Below the pieces are notes generated by a model. That model made no database searches. It had not been told where the DNA came from and saw only the letters and a program-made list of their open reading frames with translations. Both the position numbers and the translations under genes were made by a program. This document shows, one piece after another, positions 25,320-34,182 of a DNA stretch of 63,579 bases. The stretch's first letter is position 1. Each line of letters begins with the position of its first letter. Source of the DNA: a bacterium (GTDB lineage: Bacteria; Actinomycetota; Acidimicrobiia; Spongiisociales; Spongiisociaceae). The stretch covers positions 1-63,579 of the forward strand of contig JAPOQZ010000046.1 in assembly GCA_026710435.1 (NCBI GenBank). The letters are read 5' to 3'.

Positions 25320-28300
25320 CGGTCAGACCCTCACTAGCGGTTCTCTTGGACGGTAGTAGCCGCTCACCGAGAAGTGCTAGCAATGCCTGCTGGGCGCGCT
25401 GGGGCGAACCAGTTAGCCGGGTCAGCTGGTCCATGGTGTTCTCCAGCACATCATCGAGTCGCTCACGCTCGGCATGGTCGAAGCTCACCAGACGGACATC
25501 TTCCTGACCGTCCGGCCGGGTGATGGTGACTCGGAACGCCTCGAACGGACCTCCCCCATCTGCGCGGTGATGGGCGTGCAAGGCGATGAGCCGGCGGAAA
25601 GCTGCGACCTGCTGGGGAAGCTCGTGCTCGAAGCGTCGCCGATCGTCGTCGCGCCATTCGGCCGGCGCCTTCTGCGACACCACCGTAGCGATAGCTTTGA
25701 TCCAGTCTCGGTCGGATTCAAGGTGGTCGTTGGCGAGCGCGAGGATGAATGCCCGAGCCTTCGGATCGAGAACCTCATCCCTTAGAGCGGCAGCCTGGCC
25801 GGCGACGGCCTGTCGAGATTTCTCCGCAGTTTCCTCGATGAGCAACTTGAGGAGCTCGTCGAGGAGGAGTTCGTAGGCGCCCGTCAGCTCATCCATCGCA
25901 CAGCTCACCGCTCGCGCATAGGCGCTGGCTTGGGGATACATGTTGCTGTCGGTGGGAATGCTTGGGAATCCAAGAGCCTTCGGGAGGGCTGAGAACAGCA
26001 GATTGTCGGGCTCGACGGCGGTTAACAGTACATCTCGAGTGGCGAGCGTAGGTGGTTCGAGGTTCAGGGTTCGGCGGGTGTAGTTTTCGAGACCGTTGAT
26101 CTGTGTCACCAAATGACCCACGATGGCCAGCACATTTGGCACTCGATGCTTGCGGAACCTAGGTCCGACCCCGAGTTGACTTGCCAATTCGTCGATGACG
26201 TGTCGGCGGGCGCCTGTTGTGCTGGCGAAGTGTTTTATATCGAAGTGACCTGGGTTGCGAACCATCCTTTCGGAGAGTTCCGGTGTGAGGAGTGGCTTGA
26301 AAGTGCCGTGTTCATAGATGGCGACTTCGTCGGAGTACGCGAGGAGAGCAGCAGTGACGAATACGGGCACGACTGCCTTTTTCATACCGATCGGGGGCGA
26401 GAGCAGAATCGTGTAGATGTCCGTCAGATTGATGCGGCGTGCTTTCGCTCGCCTCAACTCGGTAACCAGGCTATCCCACGCGGGGCGCAGGGTGGACCTG
26501 TCCGTGGGGCTTCGGAATGTCCGGGCTTCGTTACGACTATCAACCCCGTGTAGTCCGGTGTGTTCGAGAAATGACCGATACATGGCCACTTCTGGACCGT
26601 AGCCATCCAGGTCGAGGTTGGTGTGGGTTCCGTGGTTGATCATCGCCTCGAGGAGGATGCGCCGGGCCTTTGCGCCCTGGGATGTAAGAGACGTTCGGTT
26701 CAGCATCTCATTGCGGACGGTCGGCGTGTGCCAGTAGGCATGATCTGCGGCGGACGAGAGCGGACCAGAACCGCGGCCTCCAGGCAGTCCGACGTTCCCA
26801 TTGTCTCCTCGCAGTAGCAGCCACCGGCAATTGTCCGAACTGAACGTGTTAGCCAGCGCGATGTCGAGCATGCTACGTGTTTGAGCCAGCCGCTCCCCTA
26901 GCTCCCGGCGGGCGACCCAGTCGCCCGTGATGTCCGGGCTCTTGAGAGCGATATTGACCGCCGCTACCTCTCTCGCTGCTTCGTCGAGGCCGGCCAGGTC
27001 AGCGGGGATCGCGACGACGACCGGCTTGGCCAGGTGTGCTTTGGGGCTTGTCATCGTCGGGACATGTGAGGCGGAGTCCGCTACCAGCAGAAGTTCTCCG
27101 TCGTAGTCGGAGTGTGCATCGGGTGGTTCTACGAGTTCGGTGCCGGAGGCGTATCGGCGCTTGAATACCCGCAATATCTGATTCTCGGCGCTGTGCCGGG
27201 CTGCCACCATTGGTGTCGGCTCATCGATGTGGGAGAGAATCTCTACAAGCTGTTGCCGCTTCACCTGCTGGCGGGCAGAATCCAGAAGTTGCCGGATATC
27301 GACATCGGTTCCCTGCCAGATGCGGTATTCGTCTGCGAAGTCCCGGTATGTGACGATACCGGCAGCCTCGAGTCCGGACAGAGTCGCGTCTAGGTCGCTA
27401 TCGATGAGTTGCAGTACTTGTCGTGAGGCTCGAACCGTTCCCGCAGTCGAAACCAGGTTGAGCAGGGCGATAGCCTTGGCCACGTCCGCCTCCTGTTGGG
27501 TGAGGCCGTGGGAATCACGGATCCGGACCGCTACTTCGGTCCACCGGCTGGACTGTCGAGCACCAATCCCGCTGGACACGAAGAAGTCGTAGACACCACT
27601 GAGGCCAACCGATGGTAAAGACTCACCAGCATCGGTCTCTTGCGAACCCAGAAACGAGGAAGCGCTCGTCGGATCAGGACCAGCCAAGAAGGAAAAGAGC
27701 GTTCTCTCGTTCTGTCCGTACCGGCTGCACAGTTCGGGCAGAACGACTGCAGCCAGGGGATGTAGCGGATAGCAGGAGGCAATCTCCTCGACGTCTGCTA
27801 GGTCTGCAATACCAAGCGACCGCATCGCTGGGTCAAAACGTTGGGCCCAGCGCTCCACTCGTTTGTGCAACTGCCGGTCCTCGATCCTGAAGACAGTCCG
27901 GATCAGGGCACGGGTCTGTGCCGGGGACTCGACAAACGCTACATCCTCGAACCGGCCCTGGACCTTGGCCCACTCGCGACGTTGTGGTACGTCGGTGCCT
28001 CCAAGATAGTCCTCGAACGAGAGATGCTGGAGTGTCAGGACAAAGATAGGTAGACCAGCGCTGCTTTGGCCTGCCTCGGCTAGTTGCTGCATAAGATAGG
28101 GGTCCGCGCCAACACCGTCTCGGAAGGCTTCCAAGTTCTTTCCGAACTCATCCACGATGAGCAGCAAGGGAGCCGATTGAGCAAGGCATCGGGCGATCTC
28201 GATCAACGATGCCGGGGATGGGCCGGACCTGCGGGGATCGTCCCTCGCGGCATCCTCAAGCGCTCCACGGAGAACGGCGGCGGCGGGGAAGGTCTTGGTC

Positions 28301-28755
28301 GCGGGAATCCGCCCGTACCTGCGAACAACCGCACTGTGGAGGGCTCGCAGGATGGTATGGCTGAGTGGCTCCCGGTCGGCGGTCACCAACGCGCTGTGGA
28401 AACCCGACTTGCCGGTTCCGTGAGATCGATGTGCTTCTCGGACCAGTTTCCCCACGGTCGGAGATGTGTTGTCGATTAGCTCTAGCGCGATCTGCCGGGT
28501 GACGGGCTCGTTCCCGAACGCTGCGTCGATCAAGAGGGCTAGCGATGACTTGCCTGATCCGTATGGTCCGGTAAGGGACCATGCTCCGCCTGCCTGCCCG
28601 GAGGCCGCTGTACGTGCGATCCTCTCGACAACATCGAGAGCACGAGCGGTAACGACATACCCGTCCAGTGGTTCGACGCGAGCAGCGTCGCGTTCGAGGT
28701 TCGCTGATCGAGCGAAGAGCGCTGCGATCGAAACGCGCTCTGTGAGAGTGGCCAT
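25285..28755 (-). CDS. sspC: Large AAA-type ATPase of the phosphorothioation operon (SspC-like)
   Basis: 1156 residues. Walker A GPYGSGKSS at residues ~63-71 and Walker B APLLLIVDEFGKNLEAF near 200. The rest is a long, mostly helical body with no other recognised domain. In SspABCD systems the ATPase SspC supports single-strand phosphorothioation with SspB and SspD. It shares TGATG with the sspB stop and overlaps sspD by 35 bases. Assignment rests mainly on context plus the P-loop. Confidence 0.72.
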   Translation of the reverse strand: MATLTERVSIAALFARSANLERDAARVEPLDGYVVTARALDVVERIARTAASGQAGGAWSLTGPYGSGKSSLALLIDAAFGNEPVTRQIALELIDNTSPTVGKLVREAHRSHGTGKSGFHSALVTADREPLSHTILRALHSAVVRRYGRIPATKTFPAAAVLRGALEDAARDDPRRSGPSPASLIEIARCLAQSAPLLLIVDEFGKNLEAFRDGVGADPYLMQQLAEAGQSSAGLPIFVLTLQHLSFEDYLGGTDVPQRREWAKVQGRFEDVAFVESPAQTRALIRTVFRIEDRQLHKRVERWAQRFDPAMRSLGIADLADVEEIASCYPLHPLAAVVLPELCSRYGQNERTLFSFLAGPDPTSASSFLGSQETDAGESLPSVGLSGVYDFFVSSGIGARQSSRWTEVAVRIRDSHGLTQQEADVAKAIALLNLVSTAGTVRASRQVLQLIDSDLDATLSGLEAAGIVTYRDFADEYRIWQGTDVDIRQLLDSARQQVKRQQLVEILSHIDEPTPMVAARHSAENQILRVFKRRYASGTELVEPPDAHSDYDGELLLVADSASHVPTMTSPKAHLAKPVVVAIPADLAGLDEAAREVAAVNIALKSPDITGDWVARRELGERLAQTRSMLDIALANTFSSDNCRWLLLRGDNGNVGLPGGRGSGPLSSAADHAYWHTPTVRNEMLNRTSLTSQGAKARRILLEAMINHGTHTNLDLDGYGPEVAMYRSFLEHTGLHGVDSRNEARTFRSPTDRSTLRPAWDSLVTELRRAKARRINLTDIYTILLSPPIGMKKAVVPVFVTAALLAYSDEVAIYEHGTFKPLLTPELSERMVRNPGHFDIKHFASTTGARRHVIDELASQLGVGPRFRKHRVPNVLAIVGHLVTQINGLENYTRRTLNLEPPTLATRDVLLTAVEPDNLLFSALPKALGFPSIPTDSNMYPQASAYARAVSCAMDELTGAYELLLDELLKLLIEETAEKSRQAVAGQAAALRDEVLDPKARAFILALANDHLESDRDWIKAIATVVSQKAPAEWRDDDRRRFEHELPQQVAAFRRLIALHAHHRADGGGPFEAFRVTITRPDGQEDVRLVSFDHAERERLDDVLENTMDQLTRLTGSPQRAQQALLALLGERLLPSKRTASEGLTDDGTNRAIQHG

Positions 28756-29822
28756 CAGCGACCGCCGATCACAATCCCGGAGGAGAGTTGCAGTTCGCGC
28801 TCTGCCTCACTGGGATTACTGCCAAGACCTAGTGCGTCGATGAGTTCCGCGTCAACAGGCTGGTCCCCGTAGGTACCGGCTCTCATGTCGGGCGGTGAGG
28901 CTTGGTAGTAACCGTTTAGCACATCAACTGCAATTAGGGTCGGATCCCCGTGCCAGGAGAGTTGGGCGGCCCCGGTCGGTGTGACAAGGTCTAGAGCCTG
29001 CACTCGGTCCAAGGTCGGTTCCAAAGCCTGTAGCAGTTCGGTCTCACTGAGCTTGAATGCGCGTCCGGGGGCACCGGAATCGTATGCCAACCGGCTCAAG
29101 GTGACCGTGTTACCGGCGGCACCGGTACGGGCGATGTAGTCAAGAGCTGCATATGCCACGACTTCCGAGGGTAGGGTGGGCTTTGGCCCGAGCACGAAAC
29201 GATACCGCCCCGTGGCCGGAGAAATCTCGATGAGGTTCAGTTCCCGTAGCGGGCAGTCCAAGATGTCGTCGATGCTGGTTCGCGCCGATCGGACCGGGGG
29301 TCCATAGGTGCGTAGTAGCGCTCTCACGTCTTTCTTGCGAGAGGTTGGGTGTGGCGTCTTCCAAGACGACAACGCCTCCAGTTGTGCTTCGACAGCTTGA
29401 TCCAGGGCGTTGTCGTCGAACTCCACAGCGTTGAAGTCGTTGAAGGCCAGCCACCACACCGGCAGCCGTGATCGTGGTGCAAGGAGAAGCCACTGCAGCA
29501 GCCACAAGGTGCCCGGATCCTCCGTGAAGGGATCCCATCCCATCTCACCGAACAGAGCGTTGCCGATGCGAGTAGGCACCAGTCCGGGTGAGCGCCGATT
29601 CGGAGCACTTGGGTCCTCTACCAAAAGTTTCGCGGCCAGACCCCAGAACCGAATCGCCCTTACCATGTTCTTACCCACGCCGATGACCACGGGTGCGTCC
29701 TTGCGGGTAAAAACGTAGCGATCCCACACCGCGAACGAGTACGCCTTGCGGAACCATCCATAGCGCGGATGGAAGGTTTCGTGGCGTGCGAACATCGGCC
29801 GGGCCGCGTCAACTAGCCGCAT
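28755..29822 (-). CDS. sspB: DUF4007 protein (SspB-like)
   Basis: 355 residues. The DUF4007 signature is clear: FARHETFHPRYGWFRKAY, then VIGVGKNMVRAIRFWG, WLLLAPRSRLPVWWLAFNDF and the C-terminal PVDAELIDALGL. SspB, a DUF4007 protein, is described as the DNA-nicking component that opens one strand during phosphorothioation. The start overlaps the desulfurase by 14 bases. I see no standard nuclease motif by eye, so the activity is taken from the family. Confidence 0.8.
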   Translation of the reverse strand: MRLVDAARPMFARHETFHPRYGWFRKAYSFAVWDRYVFTRKDAPVVIGVGKNMVRAIRFWGLAAKLLVEDPSAPNRRSPGLVPTRIGNALFGEMGWDPFTEDPGTLWLLQWLLLAPRSRLPVWWLAFNDFNAVEFDDNALDQAVEAQLEALSSWKTPHPTSRKKDVRALLRTYGPPVRSARTSIDDILDCPLRELNLIEISPATGRYRFVLGPKPTLPSEVVAYAALDYIARTGAAGNTVTLSRLAYDSGAPGRAFKLSETELLQALEPTLDRVQALDLVTPTGAAQLSWHGDPTLIAVDVLNGYYQASPPDMRAGTYGDQPVDAELIDALGLGSNPSEAERELQLSSGIVIGGR

Positions 29823-30996
29823 TGACAGCTTCTGTGTAGGTCATGTCTCGAACATACGACACGGCTGTGACAGTTTTGCGTACTGCTATATCAATGTCGT
29901 CAGGTGTCGTGAACCGACCGAGGCTGAACCGGATCGATTCGAACGCAGCCTCGCGGCTCAGACCCATCGCCTGTAGTACCTCTGACGGTTCGATCGAGCC
30001 GGAACTGCAGGCGCTTCCCGTCGACACAGCCACTGGATCCATGTTCACCAACACAGCATCAGAATCGGCGCCCGCAAACCGTACATTGGTTGTGTTCGGC
30101 AATCGACGATCCGTATTCCCGTTCTCCTGGATGTCCGGGATCCGTTGCCGCAGTTCCTGCACGAGCCGGTCCCGAAGTCGGGCGACTCTCGGAGCCTCGT
30201 CATTGCGCTCCTCAGACGCGAGACGAGCAGCGGCTCCGAACCCCGCCACTCCTGCCACGTTGATCGAGCCTGATCGAAGTCCCCGCTCGTGACCACCGCC
30301 GTGGATTACTGGTCGCACGCGCAGCAAACTACGACGTGTACCGACCAGCGCGCCCACTCCCCCGGGTCCGCAAATCTTGTGTCCGCTCACGGAGACCAGG
30401 TCAGCCCCGACCGTCTCGAGATCGAAGGCCACACGACCCACGATCTGCGTCGCGTCACAATGGAAGATTGCACCGCCGGCGTGTACTCGCTTCGCGATCT
30501 CGGCGATAGGGTTCAGGACTCCCGTTTCACTGTTGGCAGCCATCACCGATACCAGCATCACATCCGGACCCATCATCGACTCCACCGATTCCGGCTCGAC
30601 AAAGCCACCGCCGGCGACGGGGATCACGTCGACCTTCGCGAGGCCCTGGGCAGCCACCCAGCGTGCGGTCTCAAGTACCGATGCATGTTCAACTGCTGAA
30701 ACCAAGACCCTCGATCGTTTGCGCTGCTCCCCCTCGACCATCCCCCGCAGGGCGAGATTGTTTGCCTCGGTGGCTCCGGCGGTGAACACCACATGGCCAG
30801 GCCTACCCCCCACCAGGTCTGCAACATGCTCACGTGCCTCGTCAACTGCAGCAGCCTGGAGCCGTCCAAAGCGATGCACCGAGGAGGCGTTTCCGACTCC
30901 CTCGGTGAGGAGGGGCAACATCGCTTCGAGGACTCGGGGATCAAGGGGCGCGGCCCCGTTGTAGTCGAGGTATACGCCGCTCACCGTGCCTTCCAC
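29809..30996 (-). CDS. sspA: Cysteine desulfurase (SspA/DndA/IscS family)
   Basis: 395 residues, full length. Takes sulfur from cysteine through PLP. SGHKICGPGGVGAL holds the PLP lysine; STGSACSSGSIEPSEVLQAM holds the catalytic cysteine near residue 330. YLDYNGAAPLDPRVLEAML is the standard beginning. First gene of the four-gene operon, so it is the sulfur donor for DNA phosphorothioation; it might also serve Fe-S assembly on SspD. The start is a GTG at 30996; a second GTG at 30984, preceded by GGAAGG, is equally possible. Confidence 0.85.
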   Translation of the reverse strand: MEGTVSGVYLDYNGAAPLDPRVLEAMLPLLTEGVGNASSVHRFGRLQAAAVDEAREHVADLVGGRPGHVVFTAGATEANNLALRGMVEGEQRKRSRVLVSAVEHASVLETARWVAAQGLAKVDVIPVAGGGFVEPESVESMMGPDVMLVSVMAANSETGVLNPIAEIAKRVHAGGAIFHCDATQIVGRVAFDLETVGADLVSVSGHKICGPGGVGALVGTRRSLLRVRPVIHGGGHERGLRSGSINVAGVAGFGAAARLASEERNDEAPRVARLRDRLVQELRQRIPDIQENGNTDRRLPNTTNVRFAGADSDAVLVNMDPVAVSTGSACSSGSIEPSEVLQAMGLSREAAFESIRFSLGRFTTPDDIDIAVRKTVTAVSYVRDMTYTEAVNAAS

Positions 30997-31034
30997 TCCG
31001 AGACCAAGCTCAAGAGGCCGTCATACTGAAGGGT

Positions 31035-31050
31035 CCCTAGATGTTTAGGG
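31035..31050. promoter_or_regulatory. Palindrome upstream of the ssp operon
   Basis: CCCTA, 6 bases, TAGGG, about 40 bases before the sspA start, with a possible -10 box TATGAC (31020-31025, minus strand) after it. It could be an operator; no dedicated regulator is adjacent. Confidence 0.3.
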
Positions 31051-31192
31051 CGTACGCCAGACGAACTCCCCTTCCTGGTAGCCCAGCGTAGCTTCTCACG
31101 CATCTGTCGCAGGTTCAATCGCGAAGACTCGACCCGACTCGCGGTGTCCTGGGCTCGGCCGTCTATGGACAGCACACCTTCCTGGCTGTGCA

Positions 31193-32488
31193 TCAACCCG
31201 GCGGTCCATCCCTGGGCCGGATTCGGTATCGGCCACTTGCGGTGCGTCGGATGACTACGTTTTCGTTCTCCAGCCAGCGATGGTGTTGGCGGCAGACGGC
31301 TACGAGGTTGTCTATATCCGTGCGACCGCCGTCCCGGTGCCATTCTCGGATGTGGTGGAGTTCGCACTGGTGCATGGGCGCTCCGCATTTGAAGCAGCCG
31401 CCGTCCCTGATGGCTACTGCGAGCCTCTGGGCGGCGTTGGCGAGGCGCTGATTGCGGCCCAGCCATAGCGGCCGTCCGGTCCGGTCGAAGATCATGCCCG
31501 CTACCTGAGTGTCCGATGAAAGGGTCTTGAGGATGTCGGGAGGTACGGGTCCGACACCGATGATCTCTACCCGGCCGTCGGGCCGGGCGCCGTCCACTAC
31601 TCCGTGCTCGGCGGTGATGATCAACTGGGTGGAGGCCTTGGCCCTCACGCCAGGATTGCTCGTGAGGGGTTCCCCGGTGTGGGCGTCGCGGTTGGTGAGC
31701 AGTTCGAAGAGCACGTCGGCCATACGATGCGCCGGGGTGCGAACCGCGTTGGGATCCCTGCCGCCGGTGCTGTCCCGGCGTAGCAACTGGAGATAGTGAG
31801 CGTCTGCGGCTTGCTTCAGGTGCGCGAACTGGGGGCCGGGCAGTTTGGCCATCAGCATTCCCATCCCGCTGTTGCGGTCCACCCATAGCTTGCCTTCGCG
31901 GGCTCGTCGCTGCCGTTGCAGGGTGTCGACACCGGCTTCGATCAGTATGCGGTCGGACCAGTCGCGGGCCCGCCGGGCGAAGCGGTCGGAGTTGGTGCGG
32001 TTGGCCTCTTCGAGGAGGGTGGGGTCGGATTCCACCGCCTCGGGTCCCACCTTTTCTGCCGCGTTGGCTAACGCAGAGGCATGGTCGAGGGTGATGTCGC
32101 CGGCTGCGAAGCTCTCCGCCACTTTGGGTAGCTCCGTCAGGCGGTCGGCTACTTTGGCCATCCGCTTGGCTTCACGACTCGACAGGCGGGGCTTTTCGCG
32201 CAGTACCGTGGTCGGGTCTTTGTCGGGGCCGGTTGCGGCAGCCCTCGTAGCGTTGCACATGAGGGAGTCGACCCGGGCTCGGGTCCGTTCCAAGAACCCC
32301 ATGGCTGCATCCAGGTCGGGTTGCGGCATGCCCTGTTGCAGGCGTTGTTCGAGTTCGTTCAGCCCGGCGGAAATCCACTTCTCCGCATCGTTGCCTGGGG
32401 AGTCCCAGAGTTGGGATTCGGGGCTCGCCGAGGCTATGGTGTCCTCATTCCCAGGACTATCAGTGAACAGCTTATGACGTTGTTCCAT
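31193..32488 (-). CDS. DUF222/HNH endonuclease-domain protein (13E12 type)
   Basis: 431 residues from the ATG at 32488. The N-terminal DUF222 region (residues ~40-300) is helical, with LERTRARVDSLMCNATRA. The C-terminal HNH motif is CELHHIREWHRDGG plus TDIDNLVAVCRQHH, preceded by CFKCGAP. These proteins are abundant in actinobacteria and often lie in repeat-rich, plastic regions; M. tuberculosis has a 13E12 protein just after xerD too. Function unknown, probably a DNA nuclease linked to mobility. It precedes the ssp operon by ~200 bases in the same direction. Confidence 0.85.
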   Translation of the reverse strand: MEQRHKLFTDSPGNEDTIASASPESQLWDSPGNDAEKWISAGLNELEQRLQQGMPQPDLDAAMGFLERTRARVDSLMCNATRAAATGPDKDPTTVLREKPRLSSREAKRMAKVADRLTELPKVAESFAAGDITLDHASALANAAEKVGPEAVESDPTLLEEANRTNSDRFARRARDWSDRILIEAGVDTLQRQRRAREGKLWVDRNSGMGMLMAKLPGPQFAHLKQAADAHYLQLLRRDSTGGRDPNAVRTPAHRMADVLFELLTNRDAHTGEPLTSNPGVRAKASTQLIITAEHGVVDGARPDGRVEIIGVGPVPPDILKTLSSDTQVAGMIFDRTGRPLWLGRNQRLANAAQRLAVAIRDGGCFKCGAPMHQCELHHIREWHRDGGRTDIDNLVAVCRQHHRWLENENVVIRRTASGRYRIRPRDGPPG

Positions 32489-32519
32489 ATTCTTAAACGT
32501 ATCACGGGGGTGTGACAGT

Positions 32520-32633
32520 TCTTGCCGGGAGATAGAGACCGGCAATACAGCATCCGGTCAGCGACGCGTAGCGGATCTGCTCCCGACGGAGCGACCGCAA
32601 GGCCTACCGAGTCGAGTCGTGGACTACCACTGA
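32520..32633 (+). pseudogene. Decayed 3' end of a higB-type toxin gene
   Basis: Immediately upstream of higA. Pieces of the HigB C-terminus are readable in different frames: GDRDRQYSIR, then VSDA, a TAG where the family has Trp, then RIC, then KAYRVE, and finally VVDYH at the stop 32631-32633. The N-terminal two thirds are gone. The order and spacing match the HigB ending (GDR..QYSIR.ND.WRICF...YRVE.VDYH). Confidence 0.7.
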
Positions 32634-32642
32634 GGGGGGACG

Positions 32643-32954
32643 ATGACGACCGCAACGAAACTAGTCCCCATCCACCCGGGTGAGATCCTCAACGAGGAGT
32701 CTCTGGAACCCATGAAGCTCACTCAGTACCGGTTGGCGAAGGCCATCGGTGTCGATCCCAGGCGGATCCATGCCATCGTCCACGGGGAACGATCCATAAC
32801 CGCCGCGACGGCATTGCTGCTAGCACGTTTCTTCGGTAACTCTCCGAGCTTCTGGATGGGATTGCAGAGCCAATACGATCTTGAAGTCGCCCAAGACGGT
32901 CTCTCCGAACGCCTCCACAAGATCGCCGTTCACACGCCCGCTCCTATCGCCTGA
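32643..32954 (+). CDS. higA: HigA-family antitoxin
   Basis: 103 residues. IHPGEILNEESLEPMKLTQY and RLAKAIGVDPRRIHAIVHGE form the XRE helix-turn-helix; TAATALLLARFFGNSPSFWM and GLQSQYDLEVA complete the HigA signature. GAGGGGGG lies just upstream of the ATG. Its toxin partner is a remnant, so this is an orphan antitoxin, perhaps kept as a repressor or as protection against related toxins. Confidence 0.88.
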   Translation: MTTATKLVPIHPGEILNEESLEPMKLTQYRLAKAIGVDPRRIHAIVHGERSITAATALLLARFFGNSPSFWMGLQSQYDLEVAQDGLSERLHKIAVHTPAPIA

Positions 32955-33005
32955 CCGAAACCAGAGTCACGTTCCGCAGGCTGTGGAATCCGGCTACGAC
33001 CCCGG

Positions 33006-33320
33006 TCAGGAACTCCTGCGACTGCGGCCGCTCAGGGCAACGAGGCCGAAGGCGCGGCGGCCGCCGATGGCGACCAGACCAGCCGCGTTGACTCCCCCAA
33101 CGGCTACCAGTCCGGCTGCGTTCCCCCCACCGCAGGAGACCAGCCCTAGGGCGTTCAGCCCTCCCAGCGCAGCCAGACCGAGTGCGTTGAGGCCACCGGC
33201 GGCGGCAATGCCAATGGCGTTGCGGCGGCTGAGCGCTAGGGGATCGACCGTGGTCCACCTGTGGAACGACTGGACCACCTTCTCGTTCTTACCGCGATCG
33301 GCCCCAACCACTTTCACCAT
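33006..33320 (-). CDS. Gly/Ala-rich protein of 11-residue repeats
   Basis: 104 residues. After about 30 ordinary residues, six tandem 11-residue units follow with consensus G-G-x-N-A-x-G-L-x-x-x, such as GGLNALGLAAL, GGLNALGLVSC, GGGNAAGLVAV and GGVNAAGLVAI, then a basic tail RSRRSS. The regular small/hydrophobic pattern suggests a beta-solenoid or a membrane-associated stack. The units diverge at DNA level while keeping the protein pattern, which argues for a real gene. No family is recognised. Confidence 0.55.
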   Translation of the reverse strand: MVKVVGADRGKNEKVVQSFHRWTTVDPLALSRRNAIGIAAAGGLNALGLAALGGLNALGLVSCGGGNAAGLVAVGGVNAAGLVAIGGRRAFGLVALSGRSRRSS

Positions 33321-33396
33321 GCCACACAGGGTAGGCGTGTCGACCGGGCTGCGGCCAGGGGAACGATCGGGTGTCCAATGCCAACTCCAGCGGTTG

Positions 33397-34182
33397 TCAG
33401 GGGCGGGGTCGTTTCGGGATGAAGGAACTGGTTCTCCGCACGTAGTCGGCGTATCCGGGTCGGCGATCCACGATGGTGCGCTCCAGCATGGCCACGCCGG
33501 AGACGCGGAGCAGCAGGATGGTCATGACCAGCGGTCCTACGACCGTCCACCATTCCCCGGCTGCAGCAGCCGGCAGGAAGATGCCCCACCAGACGAGGCA
33601 GTCGCCGAAGTAGTTGGGGTGGCGGCTGTATCGCCACAGGCCCCGGTCCATTACCGCCCGGCGGTTGGCCTCGCCGGAACGGAAACGGCGGAGTTGGGCG
33701 TCGGAGACCGTCTCGACGGCGAAGCCGATTACCCAAACAGCGAGACCGAGCCAGTCCAGCCATCCGAGCGGGGCCGCGTTCCGGTCGGTGAGCACTGCCT
33801 GGAGAGGTAACGATACGACCACCGCCAGGGTGCCCTGCAGACCGAACACGATGAGCAGGCTCCACAACTCGAACGGACGGTACCGGCGTCGCATCGCCGT
33901 GTACCGATAGTCCTCCGCAGTGCCCCACTTGCGTTCCCCGAGGTGGGCGGCCAGCCGTAGTCCCCAGACGGTCACCATGACCAGCACCAAAGTGGATCGT
34001 CCGCTGCCGCCCTCCCCACTTCCGAAGAGGTGCATCGACCAGGCGGCTGCGACGAACACCATGGACCACATGGGATCGACAATCGACGCATCACGTTTCA
34101 TGAGGCTCAGAAACCATCCGGCACCCATCAACAACGCGGCGACCGATCCGGTGATCCTGAGCCCTTCGGCTATCTCCGGCAT
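33397..34182 (-). CDS. DUF1295 membrane protein (steroid-reductase/ICMT-like)
   Basis: 261 residues with about six membrane segments. IVDPMWSMVFVAAAW near the N-terminus, RKWGTAEDYRY in the middle, and the hallmark GLWRYSRHPNYFGD followed by WWGIFLPA. The end has ERTIVDRRPGYADYVRRTS. Related enzymes are NADPH-dependent steroid/enone reductases or isoprenylcysteine methyltransferases; the substrate here is unknown. Confidence 0.85.
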   Translation of the reverse strand: MPEIAEGLRITGSVAALLMGAGWFLSLMKRDASIVDPMWSMVFVAAAWSMHLFGSGEGGSGRSTLVLVMVTVWGLRLAAHLGERKWGTAEDYRYTAMRRRYRPFELWSLLIVFGLQGTLAVVVSLPLQAVLTDRNAAPLGWLDWLGLAVWVIGFAVETVSDAQLRRFRSGEANRRAVMDRGLWRYSRHPNYFGDCLVWWGIFLPAAAAGEWWTVVGPLVMTILLLRVSGVAMLERTIVDRRPGYADYVRRTSSFIPKRPRP

